Notes under the pieces: model-generated
The model's input: only the letters and a program-made list of their open reading frames with translations
The model's database searches: none
What the model was told of the DNA's origin: nothing
Assembly (NCBI GenBank): GCA_003415625.1
Contig: PYIU01000001.1
Span: 3,224,746 to 3,288,745, forward strand
Direction: 5' to 3'
Length of the DNA stretch: 64,000 nucleotides
DNA from: Aquanectria penicillioides
Taxonomy: Eukaryota > Ascomycota > Sordariomycetes > Hypocreales > Nectriaceae
Made by a program: the position numbers and the translations under genes
In this document: positions 1 to 15,200 of the stretch, piece by piece
How positions within the stretch are numbered: position 1 is the stretch's first letter
Layout of the letters: every line of letters starts with the position of its first letter

Positions 1-3000
1 TGTGACCTCGGTAGCGGTAGCTGCCATATGACTGAGCTTAGAATTCTTAAATATGTTGGCAATAGTTAAGCCGATGCCACGTTGCTGGGCGAGGGAGACT
101 AGTTGGATAGCTGTAATGGAGTCGCCGCCGATTTGGAGGAAACTATGATTCTTTCCAATCTGGTCTGCGGATGTCTTGAGCAGGTCAGCCCAGATGTTGC
201 GCAGCTCAAATTCCTTCTCAGTTGTGGGCTCCACCTTCTTCTCACTGCCGAGAGCAAAGCTGTTCAATTGCTCCTGAGGAAGATCGTGTGCAAGCTCTCG
301 CAATCTCTTTCGGTCGAGTTTAAGAGACGTACCAAACGGCATCTGCTCCATCGGTAGGAAGAGGCTTGGAACCATATAGGTAGGCAGCACACGCCTCAAA
401 TCTTCAACCACAGTGCTGAGGGACTTGTGCAGAGTGTCATTCATAGTAATGAGCCACTCTGAGAGATCCTTATCAGATGTCTTTTGGCTAGTCTTCTCCT
501 CACTAAAGCTGATGAAAGCAATTACCACGTCATGAGCATTGCGGCGGATAACATCGACAGCGGCATAGGTGACTTCAGGCATAGCACGCTTGATACTGTA
601 CTCGATCTCTCCAAGTTCGACACGGTAACCTCGAACCTTCACCTGTGTATCGCGGCGGCCAAGGTATTCCATGTTGCCATTGGGAAGATAGCGAACTAAA
701 TCACCAGTCTTGAAAAATTGACGAGTGTCATCTTTAGAAGGAGACGGCAACCATTCCACGCTCTTAATAAATGATGTTTCGGTTCTGTCTTTGTCGTTGA
801 GATAGCCACGAGCCATTTGTCGTTGAACCAAAAGCTCTCCGATACATCCAATAGGGACAAGTTGCTGGTGGTTCTCTGGCTCCACAATCCAGCAAGCACA
901 GCCAAATCCTCGGCCAATTGTAGTTGGCGGCTCATCTGCAGACTTGTATACGTGGTTGGTACAAAAGACAGAAATTTCTGATGGACCGTAGGCATTGGCG
1001 ACCGTGACATGCCTATGCCATGTATCAAGAATATCCTTTGCGGGTGCCTCGCCAACAAGGATCAACAGTTTTAATGATGGGACATCAGCAGGAGTCATAG
1101 TTCTCAAGAAGGTCGAAGTTAAGAGCGCAGTGTTGACATTTGTAGCCTTGATGAATCCTGCTATGTCCTGGAGTCGTTCGGTCTCGGATGGAATGCAGAT
1201 AGTACCGCCGAAGACAAGTGTTTCGAAGATCTCACTTAGACTGACATCGAATACGTTGCTTGAGAATTGCAACACACGAGATGATTGATTGAAAGAGTAA
1301 GCTCTGCCGTGGCCAACAGTGGTGGTGCTAAGAGCTGAGTGGTCAACGAGGAAAGACTTAGGCTTGCCAGTAGATCCAGAAGTGAAGATAATGTATGCAG
1401 CGTCAGAAGGACTAGGCTTCTTGTATATGGTGTTATTTTCGGTGATTGTCGAGGAAAGCTTGGCCATAAGAGATCGAGAGAGCTCAATTATATGCTCAAC
1501 CATACCCTCGCAGGATTTATTTGTTGATGAAGACACAAGCATAAATCGAGCTTGGAGCTCGTCAATAATGCCTTGGCGTCGGCTTGTAGGGTGCGAAGGA
1601 TCAATTGGGATAAAGACACCACCGGCTTTCATAATAGCAAGCATGGCCACAACAGTCCAAGGAGATTTCTCGAAGCACAGAGGCACCATAGTCTCAGGCC
1701 TGACACCAAGATGAGAGAGATAGGTAGCCAGGATGGTAGACATGCCATCCAACTGAGAGTATGACATGCTTCCTTGGTTCGACACAATGGCCTCCTGGTC
1801 AGGTGTACGCTTAGCGCGGTCAGTGATCAAATCGTGGACACAGGCATTGACAGGCGTAGCATCGGCCGAGTTCCACTTAATAGCTTGCTGAAGGTCCCAA
1901 TCACTTGCAAGAGACAATCTAGCCAACGGAGTGTCATTTTGAAGCAGGAGCTGTTGTACAACATGGCCAAAGTGTTGGACAAGTGCAAGAAGTTGTGATT
2001 CAGTAATGACATTGGGGTTATAGATCAACGAAAGCTCAATGTGATCATCATATGTCATGCACTGAAGGACAAGAGGATAGGTAAAGTAGCCCTCGACGGC
2101 TTCTTGATCCTCAAAGAGCTCAGAGTCAGCTGATTGTAGGATGGCACCATCCGAGTCCTCAAGAGTACCCATTTTGGGTTGAATAACCAAAAGACTGGAC
2201 ATTTCACAGGCCTCCTTGGCGCTGGGACTGACTTTGGAAATGTTTCGCAGACCAAACTGCTCGTAAGTCACCATATCTGAAGCCTGTCGCTGAACATCTT
2301 CCAGAAAGCTCAACACTCCTTGCTGGCCATTGAAGCGGACACGAACAGGAACCGTAGCCACAGCGGGACCAGCCATTCGTTCGATACCTGCGACAGGGGC
2401 GTGGCGACCAGAAACTGTAGTACCGAAGCAAACATCATCGGTGTCGGAATATCGTGCAAGCACTATACCCCATGCGGCTCGAAGAATTGTAGCCTTGGTG
2501 ATTGAAGTGTGGGTCAAATCGGGGAATTGAATGCTGGCCCTCATGATTTCAGTGGCTGGCTGAGAATTCATCGCAAGCTCGAGCTTGGGGAATGTAGCTC
2601 GCTGGGCGCCATTCAGCTGCTCCTTCCAGTACTCGGCCGCATCTGCATGGTCTAGCTGGGTTGTATAGTGGATGAAGTTGGAGTAAGGCTGGAGCTTTGG
2701 TACAGACTGGCCACGATATAGGCTCTGGAGTGTGCTGAGCACGATGTTCATACTCCATCCATCAAAGATCGCGTGATGGAGGATTAGGACAAAGTGGCGA
2801 TCCTCGTTGCTCTCTGTAAGTAGGGCATAACGGCAGAGGGGAGAGCCATACTGCATCTTGAGAGTCTTAGTCGTATTCATAAAGGTGCGCAGGTCGAGTC
2901 CATCCGTAGGTTCCCATTTTACGTCCTCGCGAATAATAGTCTGTACAGTGATGGTGTCATGAGCCACGATCCTGGTGCGCAGGTTGCTGCACACCTCGAC

Positions 3001-3270
3001 AGTTTGAGTCCATGCAGCTTTAAAGAGAGATGTATCCACACTGTCAGGCAAAGTGTAGATATATTTGGCAATATAGGAGCCAGGCTGTTTAACTGCAAGC
3101 GCCATAAGACCTTCTTGAAGACCGGTACATGGATATGCGTCTTCGATGCCTTGACTAGCTGATAGCTTGCACTGGAGCTCGATCTTGGTCTTGATGCTAT
3201 CAAGGGCATCGGCTTGAAGGAGAGTGAATGGCCCAGTTTCGTATGATACAGCATCCTCAGCCTCAACAAC
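1..3270 (-). other. NRPS1 module 12 (C-A-T, T truncated by window edge), A code DVSLIVAVF
   Basis: The C domain has LILHHAIFDGW near 2755-2790. The A domain begins near 1848, with FTSGSTGKPK near 1366-1387, NVFDVSLSE near 1235, NTALLTSTF, LLILVGEAP and NAYGPSEISVFC near 980. The pocket code is D-V-S-L-I-V-A-V-F. A KLDRKRL-type A10 motif lies near 300-325. The T domain has LQIGGDSITAIQL near 115, and the frame is open through base 1, so another C domain is expected beyond the edge. Confidence 0.82.
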
Positions 3271-6200
3271 TCTGCTGGCGATGGCGAGCAGGCGAGGATC
3301 GTCAAAGATATCCTTAACTGTGATGATTAGGCCAACTTCACGAGCATGGGTAACAAACTGAATTGCAGTGATAGAATCACCTCCACTGCGCAAAAAGCTA
3401 TCATCGCGACCAATTGTCTCCTTGGGAATCTTAAGAATGGTTGACCACATTTCTTGCAGATGAAGCTCCATTGGCGTTGCCGGTGCACGCTTCTCGCTAT
3501 TGACAAGTGACTGCTTAGCCAACTGCTTGCGGTCCAGCGAGGCTATCAAGCGCTTCAGACCACCTCGGTCTAACTTGGTTGAGGTGATGGACGGCATGAA
3601 CCGACAGGGGAAGAACATAGTTGGAACCATGTAGCTGGGCAGCGCCACACTCAACTTTGCAGCAGCGGCTGTCATTTGGCGCTTCTGGTCACCAGTGAGC
3701 GGCAGGAAAATGCTTTCAGCCTGATTGGCAGCAACATTGGTGCGTGTTTCGTCATTGAAACAATAGTATGCAACGAGGCTTGTGCCTGCGTCGCCTCTGA
3801 AGATATCAACAACAACCTGTCGCACTCCGTGCAATGCCTCACGCAAGTGATGCTCAACCTCGCCAAGCTCGACTCTTAGACCGCGAATCTTGACTTGGGT
3901 ATCCCGCCGACTAACAAACTCGATAGTGCCATCAGAGTTGTAGAAACAGAGATCACCAGACTTAAAAAATCGCTTCCAGCATGGTGAGTCACGTTGAGGG
4001 GCCCATTCGGGCAATGAAGTGATAGTGGCTGCGGTGGTTCTAATAGGGTCGGCTAGGTACTCGCGCAGTAGCGTAGGGCCCTGGATGACAACTTCACCAA
4101 TGCAGCCAATTGGAGCCAGCTTCTGAGGATCATCTTCATCGACAATCCAACAAAAGCCGCCGACTGGAAGACCAACAGTTAATGGGGACTCGGTAGTGGA
4201 CTTCCATTCATGGAGGGTGCTGAACACACAAGTCTCAGCGGGACCCCATCCATTAATAAGTCTGACTTTTCCAAACCAAGTGTCAAGAATATCCTGACCG
4301 ACAGCCTCACCAGCAAGAAGCAGAAGCTCCAGACCGGGAACATCATCTGGCTTTAAGGTACGGCTGAATGCAGGAGTGAGGAAGGCCCAGTTGATCTTCA
4401 TATCACGGATGAATTGCGTAAGGCCGCTCATGCGTGTCTCTTCGGACGGCACGCAGAGTGTAGCTCCAGCAATCATAGGTCCCACAATCTCACCAATGCA
4501 GAGATCGAAGACAAACGATGCAAACTGGAGAATCCGAACACTTGGGTTCAAGCCCAGGCGCTTTCTGATAGCTGACTGACTGGTACAGACAGCACCATGC
4601 TGCATAACAAGACCCTTAGGAGTACCAGTACTGCCCGAGGTGAAAAGAACATACGCGGCATGGTCTGGAGTAACGTTGCACTCAGGAGCCGAAGCAACGG
4701 CTCCTAGTGCGTCAACTAGTTTCTTGTCCAAAACAGGGGTCAGTTCAACTACCTTAGACACCAAGTTGGAGCACTTGGCGGAGTTGGCAAGAGATGCAAT
4801 AACGAGCTGCGCACCAGTTTGCTTCACGATTTGTTGCTGGCGTTGGACGGGGTGAGAGGGATCTAGAGGTACCCACGCACTGCCAACCTTGTTAATAGCC
4901 AGGATGGCAACGAAGAACCACATTGATTTTTCAAAGCAAACGTGGACAAGGTCGCCAGGGGAGACACCTGCAACATCGATCAAGTAGTGAGCCAGTCTGT
5001 TGGCAGCATTGTTGAGTTGAGAGTAGGTCAATTGGCCATCCCAAGCATCAATTGCAAGGGAGTTGGGTTGGCGTCGTGCATGCACTTCAACAAGCTCATG
5101 GACGCAGGCGCGGATGATTTCAGGTGCATTTCCGTTGTGCTCGACAGCCTTCTTTAAGTCCCATTCGCTGGCAACTTGGACGCTGCTGAGTTGAGCTTCA
5201 TTTTCCGCGAGGAGTTGCTGTACCACATGACCGAAGTGCTGAGTGAGAGCAACGAGCTGGTCCTCGGAGACTGAAGTAGTGTTGTATGTAAGCACCAATT
5301 CAATGTGGCCGTCATACGTGAAGCCTTGCATGACTAAGGGGTATGTAAAGTAACCTTCTGCTGCTTCTTCGTCTTGATAAATGTCGGCACCCGCAGAGAG
5401 AAGCAGAGCATCTTTTCCATCGCCGGCAACATGCTGGACAGGCTGGATGACCAACAAGCTGGAAAATTCACAAGCGTCTCTAGCTTCGGGACTCAGCTTG
5501 GAAATGTTTCGCAAACCAAACTGTTCATATGAAACCATGTCTGAGGCTTGTTGCTGCACATCCCGCAAGAGGTTAGAAACAGTCTGCTCCTTATCAAGGC
5601 GGACCCTAACGGGAACAGTAGCGACAGCTGGACCAGCCATCTTTTCGATGCCGGCGACAGGTGCATGGCGACCTGATACAGTTGTACCAAAGCAAACGTC
5701 GTCAGTGTCGCAGTATTTGGCAAGTACCATGGCCCAAGCAGCTCGAAGGATAGTGGCCTTGGTGATCGAGGAGTCTGCGATCTTACCAAAGTTAATCTTC
5801 GTCTTCATGATGCGGGTCAATCTCTTCACATCAGTGATGGCATCAGCCCGGGGAAATGTGGCGCGCTGAGCCCCATCTAGCTGAGACTTCCAGAATATTC
5901 CTGCTGCAACCTGGTCAATCTGGGTAGTGTAGTTGATAAAGCTGGAGTAAGGCTGGAGCTGAGGCACAGCAACACCTCGGAAGACGTTATAGAGAACACT
6001 GAGCGCAACATTCAAGCTCCACCCGTCAAAAACGGCGTGGTGAATGATGAGAACAAAGTGATGTTTTCCATTGGCTTCTTTGACAATCGCATAGCGGCAA
6101 AGCCTGGAGCCGTATTGCATCTCCACTGACTTCATGCTGCTCATAAAAGCGCGCAGGTCCAGGCCATCAGTTGGTTCCCATAATGCTTGCTCTTGAATGA

Positions 6201-9200
6201 TACCTTGCACTGATGCGCCCTCGTGAGCCACAATCCTTGTACGCAAGTTGTCGCACATCTGCACTGTTCTCTCCCAAGAGACGCGGAAGCGTTCAATGTC
6301 GATATCGTCAGGCAGACGATAAACATTCTTTGCAATGTAAGAGCCATGCTGCTTGACCGCTAGGGCCATGAGACCTTCCTGAAGGCTTGAGCAAGGATAA
6401 GCATCCTCAATGATATCCTCCGTGGCAAGCTTGCACTCCTCCCGGATTGTGGTCTTGAGCGTCTTAACATCACGACTTGGAATCATCTCAAAGGGTGCAG
6501 TGTTGTACGACTGGCCTTCTACATCCTCGCTAACCTTTGCAGCGACTGCAAAGAGGCGAGGATCAGCAAAGACATCATGGACAGTAATGTCCATGCCAAG
6601 ATCTCGACCGATGGTGACTAGTTGAATAGCTGTGATGGAGTCACCACCGAGCCCCATGAAACTGTCGTCCCTGCCAATAAACTCAACAGGGATGTTCAAG
6701 ACATCTGACCACATCTTCTGCAGACGAGCTTCCATCTCCGTCTCCACAGCTTGCTTTTTACCACTGACGAGGGAGTATTTTGCAAGTGATTCCTTGCCAA
6801 ATGTTGCGGTCATCGTACGAAGTGCCTTTCGGTCCAGCTTGGCAGAGGTGGATGAAGGAAGATATCTGCAAGGAATGAAGAGTGTAGGGACCATATAACG
6901 AGGCAGAACTGAGTTCAGGTATCCAATCATGGTGGTGATCTTGCCTTCTAGCTCAGAGGTTAGGGGCAAAAAGACGTCCTCAGCAATGATCTTGGATTTG
7001 TCGCTTGGCTCGCTACTATTGTCATTAAAGGAGAAGTAGCCAATCAAGTTTGAGCCAGCGTCGGATCTAAAGACATCGACAACAACTTGTTCAATGTCCT
7101 CAAGAGAAATACCAACTTGGTACTCAACTTCTCCCAACTCAATACGGAGACCACGGATCTTGACCTGGGTGTCCTTTCTTCCGATATACTCAATAGTACC
7201 GTCGAAGTTATACCGGACGAGATCTCCAGTCTTGTAGAATCTAGGCTCATCACCATTTGACAGAGTAGGAACAAGTTCCACGCCATCGATGAAAGATGCT
7301 TCAGTTCTAACAAGGTCGTTAAAGTATCCGCGAGCGAGAGTTGGTCCTTGGACGACTAGCTCGCCTACGCAACCGATTGGAGCCAGCTGGGTATGATCTT
7401 CGGAATCAACGATCCAGCATTTAGCGTTTTGGCTGCGACCGATAGTTGTGGGCGATTCAGTGCGAGACTGGAAGATGTAAGAGCAGCAAACAACGCAAAT
7501 TTCTGTGGGACCATATGCGTTGATAAGCTTAACGCGTCCGAACCAAGCCTCAATATTGTCTCTTGCCAGGGCTTCTCCACCAAGGACCATGGTATCCAAG
7601 GTTGGAACGTCATCTGGGTTCAAGGTTCGAGCGAATGAAGGAGTAAGCATGCCAACTGTGACCTTGCCATCATTGATGAACTTGGCAATGTTTGACAGGC
7701 GCTCCTCATCAGAAGGCACACATACAGTGCCTCCAAAGGCCAGAGGGGTGAATATCTCGCAGACGCTGCCGTCAAAGACGTAGTTGGAAAATTGAAGGAC
7801 TCTAGAGTGAGGTCCAAAGCCATAGACATTACCATGGCCAATGACGCTAGAGCATAGTGCAGCCTGCTCAACAACGACACCCTTTGGTTTACCAGTTGAA
7901 CCAGAAGTGAAGAAGACATAAGCAGCATTCTTAGGGCCAGACTTGGACAAAAGTTTCTCACCGCCGAAGGTAAGCTTGGGCAGCGAAGAGATCATTGAAG
8001 AAGAGACAGTAATCACATTATCGACCAGGCCGGCGAACGGAGTGGACGTAAGAGATGAGGCAAGGACAAAGCGAGCCTGTACCTCTTTGATGAGTGCTTC
8101 GCGACGGCTGATAGGGTGCGAAGGGTCAAAAGGAAGGAATGCGCCACCGGCCTTCATAATAGCCAACTGAGCAACGATTGTCCAGATAGACTTCTCGAAG
8201 CAGATGGGCACAATCATTTCCGGCAGAAGTCCCAGATCAATAAGATAGATTGCAAGCTGAGTGGACTTCTGCTCTAGCTCAGCGTAAGTCAGACTGGCTT
8301 CACGAGAGTACAGGGCCTCACGATCCGGAGTCTCTAGGGCCTGTCTTGAAATCATGTTGTGGACACAATCAGATCTCAATTCAGTGATCTTTTCCTTGTT
8401 CCATTTTGCAACTTGCTGAGCATCCCAGGGGCTAGTGAAGGAAACTTGGCTCAATGGTGCATCGCCAGCTGCAAGAAGTTGGAGGACAACATGATCGAGA
8501 TGGTTTGAGAGAGCCTCAAGCTGCAGCTTGGGTACCGCAACCGAATTGTAGGTGAACACAAGTTCGACCTTCTGCTCGTGGGTCACGGCTTCCACAATTA
8601 AGGGATAAGTGAAGTAACCCTCCAGTGCCTCATTCTGACCAAATACAGCCGTGTTAGCAGGGAGCAAAACAGCTTCATTATCGTCAACCGAAGAACCCAT
8701 ATGCTGCACAGGCTGAACGACCATTAGACTAGTGAACTCGCAGGCATCCTTGGCATCGGCGCTGAGTTTGGAAATATTGCGCAGACCGAATTGTTCATAA
8801 GGCACCATCTCAGTTGATTGTTGCTGAATTTCTTTGAGGAAGCTGGACACAGCCTTTTCTTGATCAAGACGTACGCGAACCGGTATAGTTGCGACTGCAG
8901 GTCCAGCAATGCGATCGATGCCAGCCACAGGAGCGTGACGGCCAGATACTGTAGTACCAAAGCAGACATCATCAGCATCACTGTATTTTCCAATTACCAT
9001 CGCCCAAGCGGCACGCAAGACAGTAGCCTTAGTTATTGACGCATCGACCGTCTTGGGGAAGGCAATTGTTGACTTCATCACGCGAGTTACAGTTTCTGAA
9101 GTCGCTGACATGTCGACTCGAGGGAACGAGGGAGGGTGGGCACCAGCAAGCTGGGTCTTCCAGTATTCACCAACCTCAACGTCATCGAGCTGCGTGGTGT

Positions 9201-12200
9201 AGTTGATTAGGCTAGAGTATGGCTCTAAAGAAGGGGCAGAATCGCCTCGGTATAGCTTGATCAAGGTACCGAGGACAATATTCAAGCTCCAGCCATCAAA
9301 GACCGCGTGGTGGACAGTTAGCACAAAGTGATGCTTGCCGGTCTTTTCGGTAACAATGGCGTAGCGGCAAAGCCTTGAACCGTACTGCATCTCCATAGTC
9401 TTGACGGCGTCCATAACAGAGCGAATATCACGGTTTTCCGTATTTTCCCAAGAAGCCGGCTCGCGAATAACAGCCTGGATGGATACTCCGTTTCGAAGCA
9501 CGATTCTGGTACGCAGGTTATCGCATAGATCGATTGTCTGCTCCCATGCGGCCTTGAATCGAGGGATATCAATGTTTTCGGGAAGGCTGTAGATATACTT
9601 GGCGATATAAGAGCCAGGCTGCTTAACTGCTAGGGCCATAAGACCTTCTTGGAGAGTAGTGCACGGATAAGCATCTTCGATGAGTTGCTTGGGAGCTAGA
9701 TGGCATTGGTTTCGGACATTAGTCTTGACTAACTCAACATCTGTGCGTCTAAGAAGGCCAAATGGTTCAGTTTTATAGGTCTTCCCACTGCCAGAATCGG
9801 TGGCGGTAGCGGCCATTTGGCTGAGGCGAGGGTCTTCGAAGATCTTGGCGATGGTGAGGCTAATTCCGTGCTTCTGGGCAATGGAGACTAGTTGAATAGC
9901 AGTGATAGAGTCGCCACCAATCTGGAGGAAGCTGTCATTCTTGCCAATTGACTCAGCTGATGTCTTGAGGACAGTGGCCCAAATATCGCGAAGCTTGAAC
10001 TCCATTTCCGTCGTTGGCTCAACCTTTTCCTCGCTGCCAAGGGCGAAGCTGTTAAGACGGTCTTGTGGGAGGTTATTAGCAAGATCCCGAAGTCTCTTGC
10101 GGTCAAGCTTTAAGGATGTTCCAAACGGCATAGCCTCAAGAGGCAGGAAAAGGCTTGGAACCATGTATCCTGGCAGACTACGCTTGAGATCATTAGAGAC
10201 AGTGGCGAGTTTCTTGTGAAGGGCATCGTCGATGGAAAGTAGCCATTCCGAGATGTCCTTGACATTAGTCTTTTTGCTTATTTCCTTTTCGCCAAAGCTA
10301 ACGAAGGCAATGAGAGCCTCACGAGACTCACGTCGGATAACGTCGACAGCGGCATAGGATACCTCAGGGAGCGCGCGCTTGATGTTGTACTCAATTTCGC
10401 CAAGCTCCACACGGTAACCGCGAACCTTAACTTGAGTGTCTTGTCTTCCAAGATACTCTATAGTGCCATCAGCAAGATATCGAACTAAATCACCAGTCTT
10501 GAAGAACTGGCGGGTGTCGTCAGCAGATGGGGAGGGCAACCATTCAACAGCCCTAATAAATGAGTCCTCAGTCCTCTCAACATCATTCAAATAGCCTCTA
10601 GCCATCTGTCTTTGCACAAGAAGCTCACCAGTGCACCCAATCGGAGCAAGGCGGTTATAGTTATCAGGCTCAACAATCCAGCAAGCACAGCCAAATCCTC
10701 TTCCAATGGTCGTCGGTGGCTCATCAACCGACTTATACACATGGTTAGTACAGAAAACAGAAATTTCTGATGGACCATAAGCGTTAGCGACTGTGGCATG
10801 GCCGTGCCATGCTTCCAGGATGTCCTTTGCAGGTGCCTCGCCAACAAGGATCAACAGCTTTAATGATGGGACATCAGCAGGAGTCATAGTTCTTAAGAAG
10901 GTTGAAGTTAAGAGCGCCGTATTGACATTTGTAGCCTTGATGAATCCTGCTATATCCTGGAGTCGTTCGGTCTCAGATGGGATGCAAATTGTGCCACCAA
11001 AAACAAGAGTCTCGAATATTTCGCTCAGGCTAACATCGAAGATGTTGCTAGAAAACTGCAACACGCGGGACGATTCATCAAAAGAATAAGCCCTTCCATA
11101 TCCAACTGTAGTAGTGCTGAGAGCCAAGTGGTCAACAAGGAATGACTTTGGCTTTCCAGTTGACCCTGAGGTAAAAATTATATAGGCAGCATTAGAGGGA
11201 GTTGGCTTCTGGTGGATGATATGGTTTCCTGTAATAGTTGACGAGAGTTGGGACATAAGCGATCGAGATAGCTCAATCACATTCTCGACCATGCCATCGC
11301 ACGATTCTTTTGTTGTAGGTGATACAATCATAAAGCCAGCGTCAATTTCATTGACAATAGCTTGACGGCGGCTTGCGGGGTGAGAAGGGTCAATCGGGAT
11401 AAAGACACCACCAGCCTTCATGATGGCAAGCATAGCAACAATAGCCCATGGTGATTTCTCAAAACAGAAAGGCACCATTGTTTCTGGTCGAACACCAAGA
11501 TGGGAAAGGTAGGTGGCAAGGATCGTAGACATACCATCCAGTTGGAAATATGACATGCTACCTTGCGAAGACAAAATAGCCTCTTGATCAGGAGTGCGTT
11601 TAGCACGAGCAGAGATTAGGTCATGTACACAGGCATTGACCGGTTTGCTGTCCGCAGTGTTCCAAGCGATTGCTTGTTGTAGGTCCCAGTTGCCAGATAA
11701 TGACACTGAGGCAACAGCAGAATTCCGATGTGAGAGTAGCTGCTGGATAACACTCTCAAAGTGGTGGGACAAGGCTCGGACTTGGTCATCAGATATAGAG
11801 GCGGGGTTGGAAATCAACGACAGACCCACATGATTAGGGTAAGTCGAGCATTCAAGAACCAGTGGGTAAGTGAAGTAACCTTCTAACGCTTCCTGTTCTT
11901 CGAAGATGTTCGACTCGGGCAGGAGAAGCATAGCATCCGCACCGCCATTGGCTGAAGCAATATGCTGAACAGGCTGGATGACAAGCAAGCTAGAAATCTC
12001 GCATGCCTCCTTGGCATCTGGACCAAGCTTTGAGATGTTGCGCAGACCGAACTGCTCGTGAGGAACCATCTCAGAGCCCTGTTCTTGAATCTGTTCGAGG
12101 AAGCTCAGAATGTCCTGCTCACGGTCGATGCGTACACGGACCGGAACAGTAGCAACGGCTGGTCCAACCATTGATTCAACTCCAGAGACCGCAGCTTGAC

Positions 12201-15200
12201 GCCCAGAGACAGTAGCACCGAAGCAGATGTCATTGGAGTCAGAGTATCGAGCCAATACAATGGCCCAAGCAGCGCGAATGATAGTAGCCTTTGTAATTGA
12301 AGTGTCTATCATCTTTGGGAAGGTAATTTCCCTCCTCATAACGTGGCTCGCAGGCTTGGAGTTGAGTACAGTGTCGGTGCGTGGGAATGTCGCCCGTTGA
12401 GCACCCTCCAGCTGAGAGGTCCAGTAGGCGCCAGCCGCAGATTGGTCGAGCTCGGTAGTGTACTTGATGAACCCAGAGTATGGCTGAAGCTCTTGTGTTG
12501 ACTGGCCTTGGTACAGGTTGTACAGGGTTGCAAGTATCATGTTCAAGCTCCAACCATCGAATACGGCGTGATGAATGATAAGGACGAAATACTTCTCTTG
12601 TTGTTCTTCCGAAACAAATGCATAACGGCAGAGCTGCGAGCCATGCTGCATCTGGATTGTCTTGGCACGATCCATCACAGAACGGAGATTCAAACCATCC
12701 GAATGTTCCCAGGCAGCGGGCTCTTGAATTATGGCCTGGAAAGAAGTGCCATTGTGTGTGATGATTCGTGTTCGCAGGTTGGTGCATAGATCAATTGTCT
12801 GGACCCAAGCCGTTTTGAAGCGAGTGGCATCAATGTGATCTGGCAGTCGGTAGACGTACTTGGCGATGTAGGAACCAGGTTGTTTGACTGCCAGGGCCAT
12901 GAGACCTTCCTGAAGTCCCGTACAAGGATACGCATCCTCGATAGTCTGAGTTCCAGATAGGCGGCACTGTCTTTGAATACTGAGCTTAACAGCATCGACT
13001 TCGCTGTTTTGAAGCAAGTCAAAGGGTCTAGCAGCGTAAGAGTTATCATACTCGTCCTCAATGACGTTTACTGCCACAGCGGAAAGACGAGGGTCGGCAA
13101 AGATATCCTTCACAGTGATCATCAAACCAGCCTCTCTTGCGGATGTAACAAAATGAATGGCAGTAATTGAATCACCACCAATGCGCAAGAAATTGTCATC
13201 GCGGCCAATGAGATCAACTGGAAGGTTCAAAATCTCCGCCCACATCTGCTGAACTCGGGCTTCCATGGGTGTCTCGGGAGCACGCTTCTCACTGTCGACA
13301 AGCGAGTACTTTGCCAGGGACTCTCGGTCAAGATTTGCCGTCACCTGCTTCAAGCCACCTCTATCAAGCTTGGTTGACGTAATGGAAAGCATGAACCGAC
13401 AGGGGAAGACCATTGTAGGGACCATATAGCTGGGCAGGGCAACGGTAAGTTGGCCGACAGCTGCTGCGATTTGATCCTTGAGATCAGCCGTAAGTGGGAT
13501 GAAGATGTCCTTGGCTGCATAGTTAGCGCCAGTGCTAGTGCGAGTCTCATCCCTATCACAGAAGTAGGCGATAAGGTTGGTACCAGCATCTCCTCTATGC
13601 ACATCGACCACCACCTGTCTGACATTAGGAAGCGCTGCGCGCAGATGATGCTCGACTTCTCCCAGCTCAACACGAAGACCTCGAATCTTAACCTGAGTAT
13701 CCTTGCGACTAACAAATTCAAGGGTTCCATCAGTGTTGTGGAAGCATAGATCACCAGATTTAAAGAATCGGCCCCAGTATGGCGAGGTGCGTTGAGGCGC
13801 CCAGTCAGGCAGGGAAGTTACCATAGCAGCCTCGGTTCTTACAGTATCAGCAAGGTACTCGCGGAGCAGCGTTGGGCCTTGGATGACAGCCTCTCCGACG
13901 CAGCCTGTTGGTGCGAGGCGCTGAGGGTCTTGAGGATCAACGATCCAGCAGAAGCCACCAACTGCTCGACCAACAGTGAGCGGCGACTCATCGGCAGCAG
14001 TCCATTCATGAAGAGTACTGAACACGCAGGTCTCGGCAGGACCCCAACCATTAATTAGACGAACTCGCCCAAACCAAGTGTTGAGAATATCACGACCAAC
14101 AGCCTCACCAGCCAAGAGTAGGAGCTCTAAGGTAGGCACATCATCTGGCTTCAGTGTGCGAGCGAAGGCTGGAGTGAGGAAAGCCCAATTGATATTCATG
14201 TCGGCAATAAAGGCTTTAAGGCCACTGAGACGGGTGTCTTCAGATGGAATGCATAGGGTAGCTCCCGAGATTAGAGGAGCAATAATCTCACCAATGCAAA
14301 GATCGAAAACAAACGAGGCAAACTGGAGAATCCTAACACTAGAGGTCAAGTGCAGCCTCTTGCTGATGGCTGTCTGACTGGTGCATACAGCGCCATGCTG
14401 CATAACCAAGCCCTTGGGGGTTCCAGTGCTACCGGAGGTGAAAAGGACGTATGCGGCAAGGTCTGGAGTGACATTCTTGCTTGGTACGGTTGGGGAAACG
14501 CCCAACTTGTCCAGCAGCTTCTTGTCAAGTGCGGGCGTCACTTCAAGAATTGTAGGTACTAAGCCCTTGCATTTGGCAGCGTTTGAGGCGGAGGTCAAGA
14601 TCAACTTGGCGCCAGTCTGCTGAACAATCTGCTGAAGACGTTGCAGAGGGTGAGATGGGTCCAATGGCACCCAGGCACCACCAGCCTTGTTGATCGCCAG
14701 CATTGACACAAAGAACCAAACCGACTTTTCGAAACAGACATGGACAAGGTCGCCAACTTGAACACCAACAACCTTGGTCAAGTGGCTAGCCAGCCTGTTT
14801 GCGGCAGTATTGAACTGACCATAAGTGAGTTGACCATCCCAGGCCTGGATGGCAATAGCGTCTGGTCGGCGCTGTGCCTGTCTTTCGATAAGTTCGTGCA
14901 CACAAGCTCGAATGATCTCGGGTTCATCATCGTTATAGGTGGTAGCTTGCTTAAGATCCCAGTCGCCAGTAAGAGAAAAGGCACCCAACAAGCCATCCCT
15001 TTGAGCCACAAGCTGTTGCACAGCATTGTCATAGTGATGAGTGAGGGCAGTGACTTGGGCTTCGGAAACGAGTTCAGGGTTGAAGGTGAAGGCCAGTTCA
15101 AGATGGTCGTTGTGAGTAAAAACCTGGAGCACCAATGGGTAAGTGAAGTAGCCTTCAGAGGCTTCTTCTTCCTTGTAGATGTCCTGATCTGCGGGCAGTA

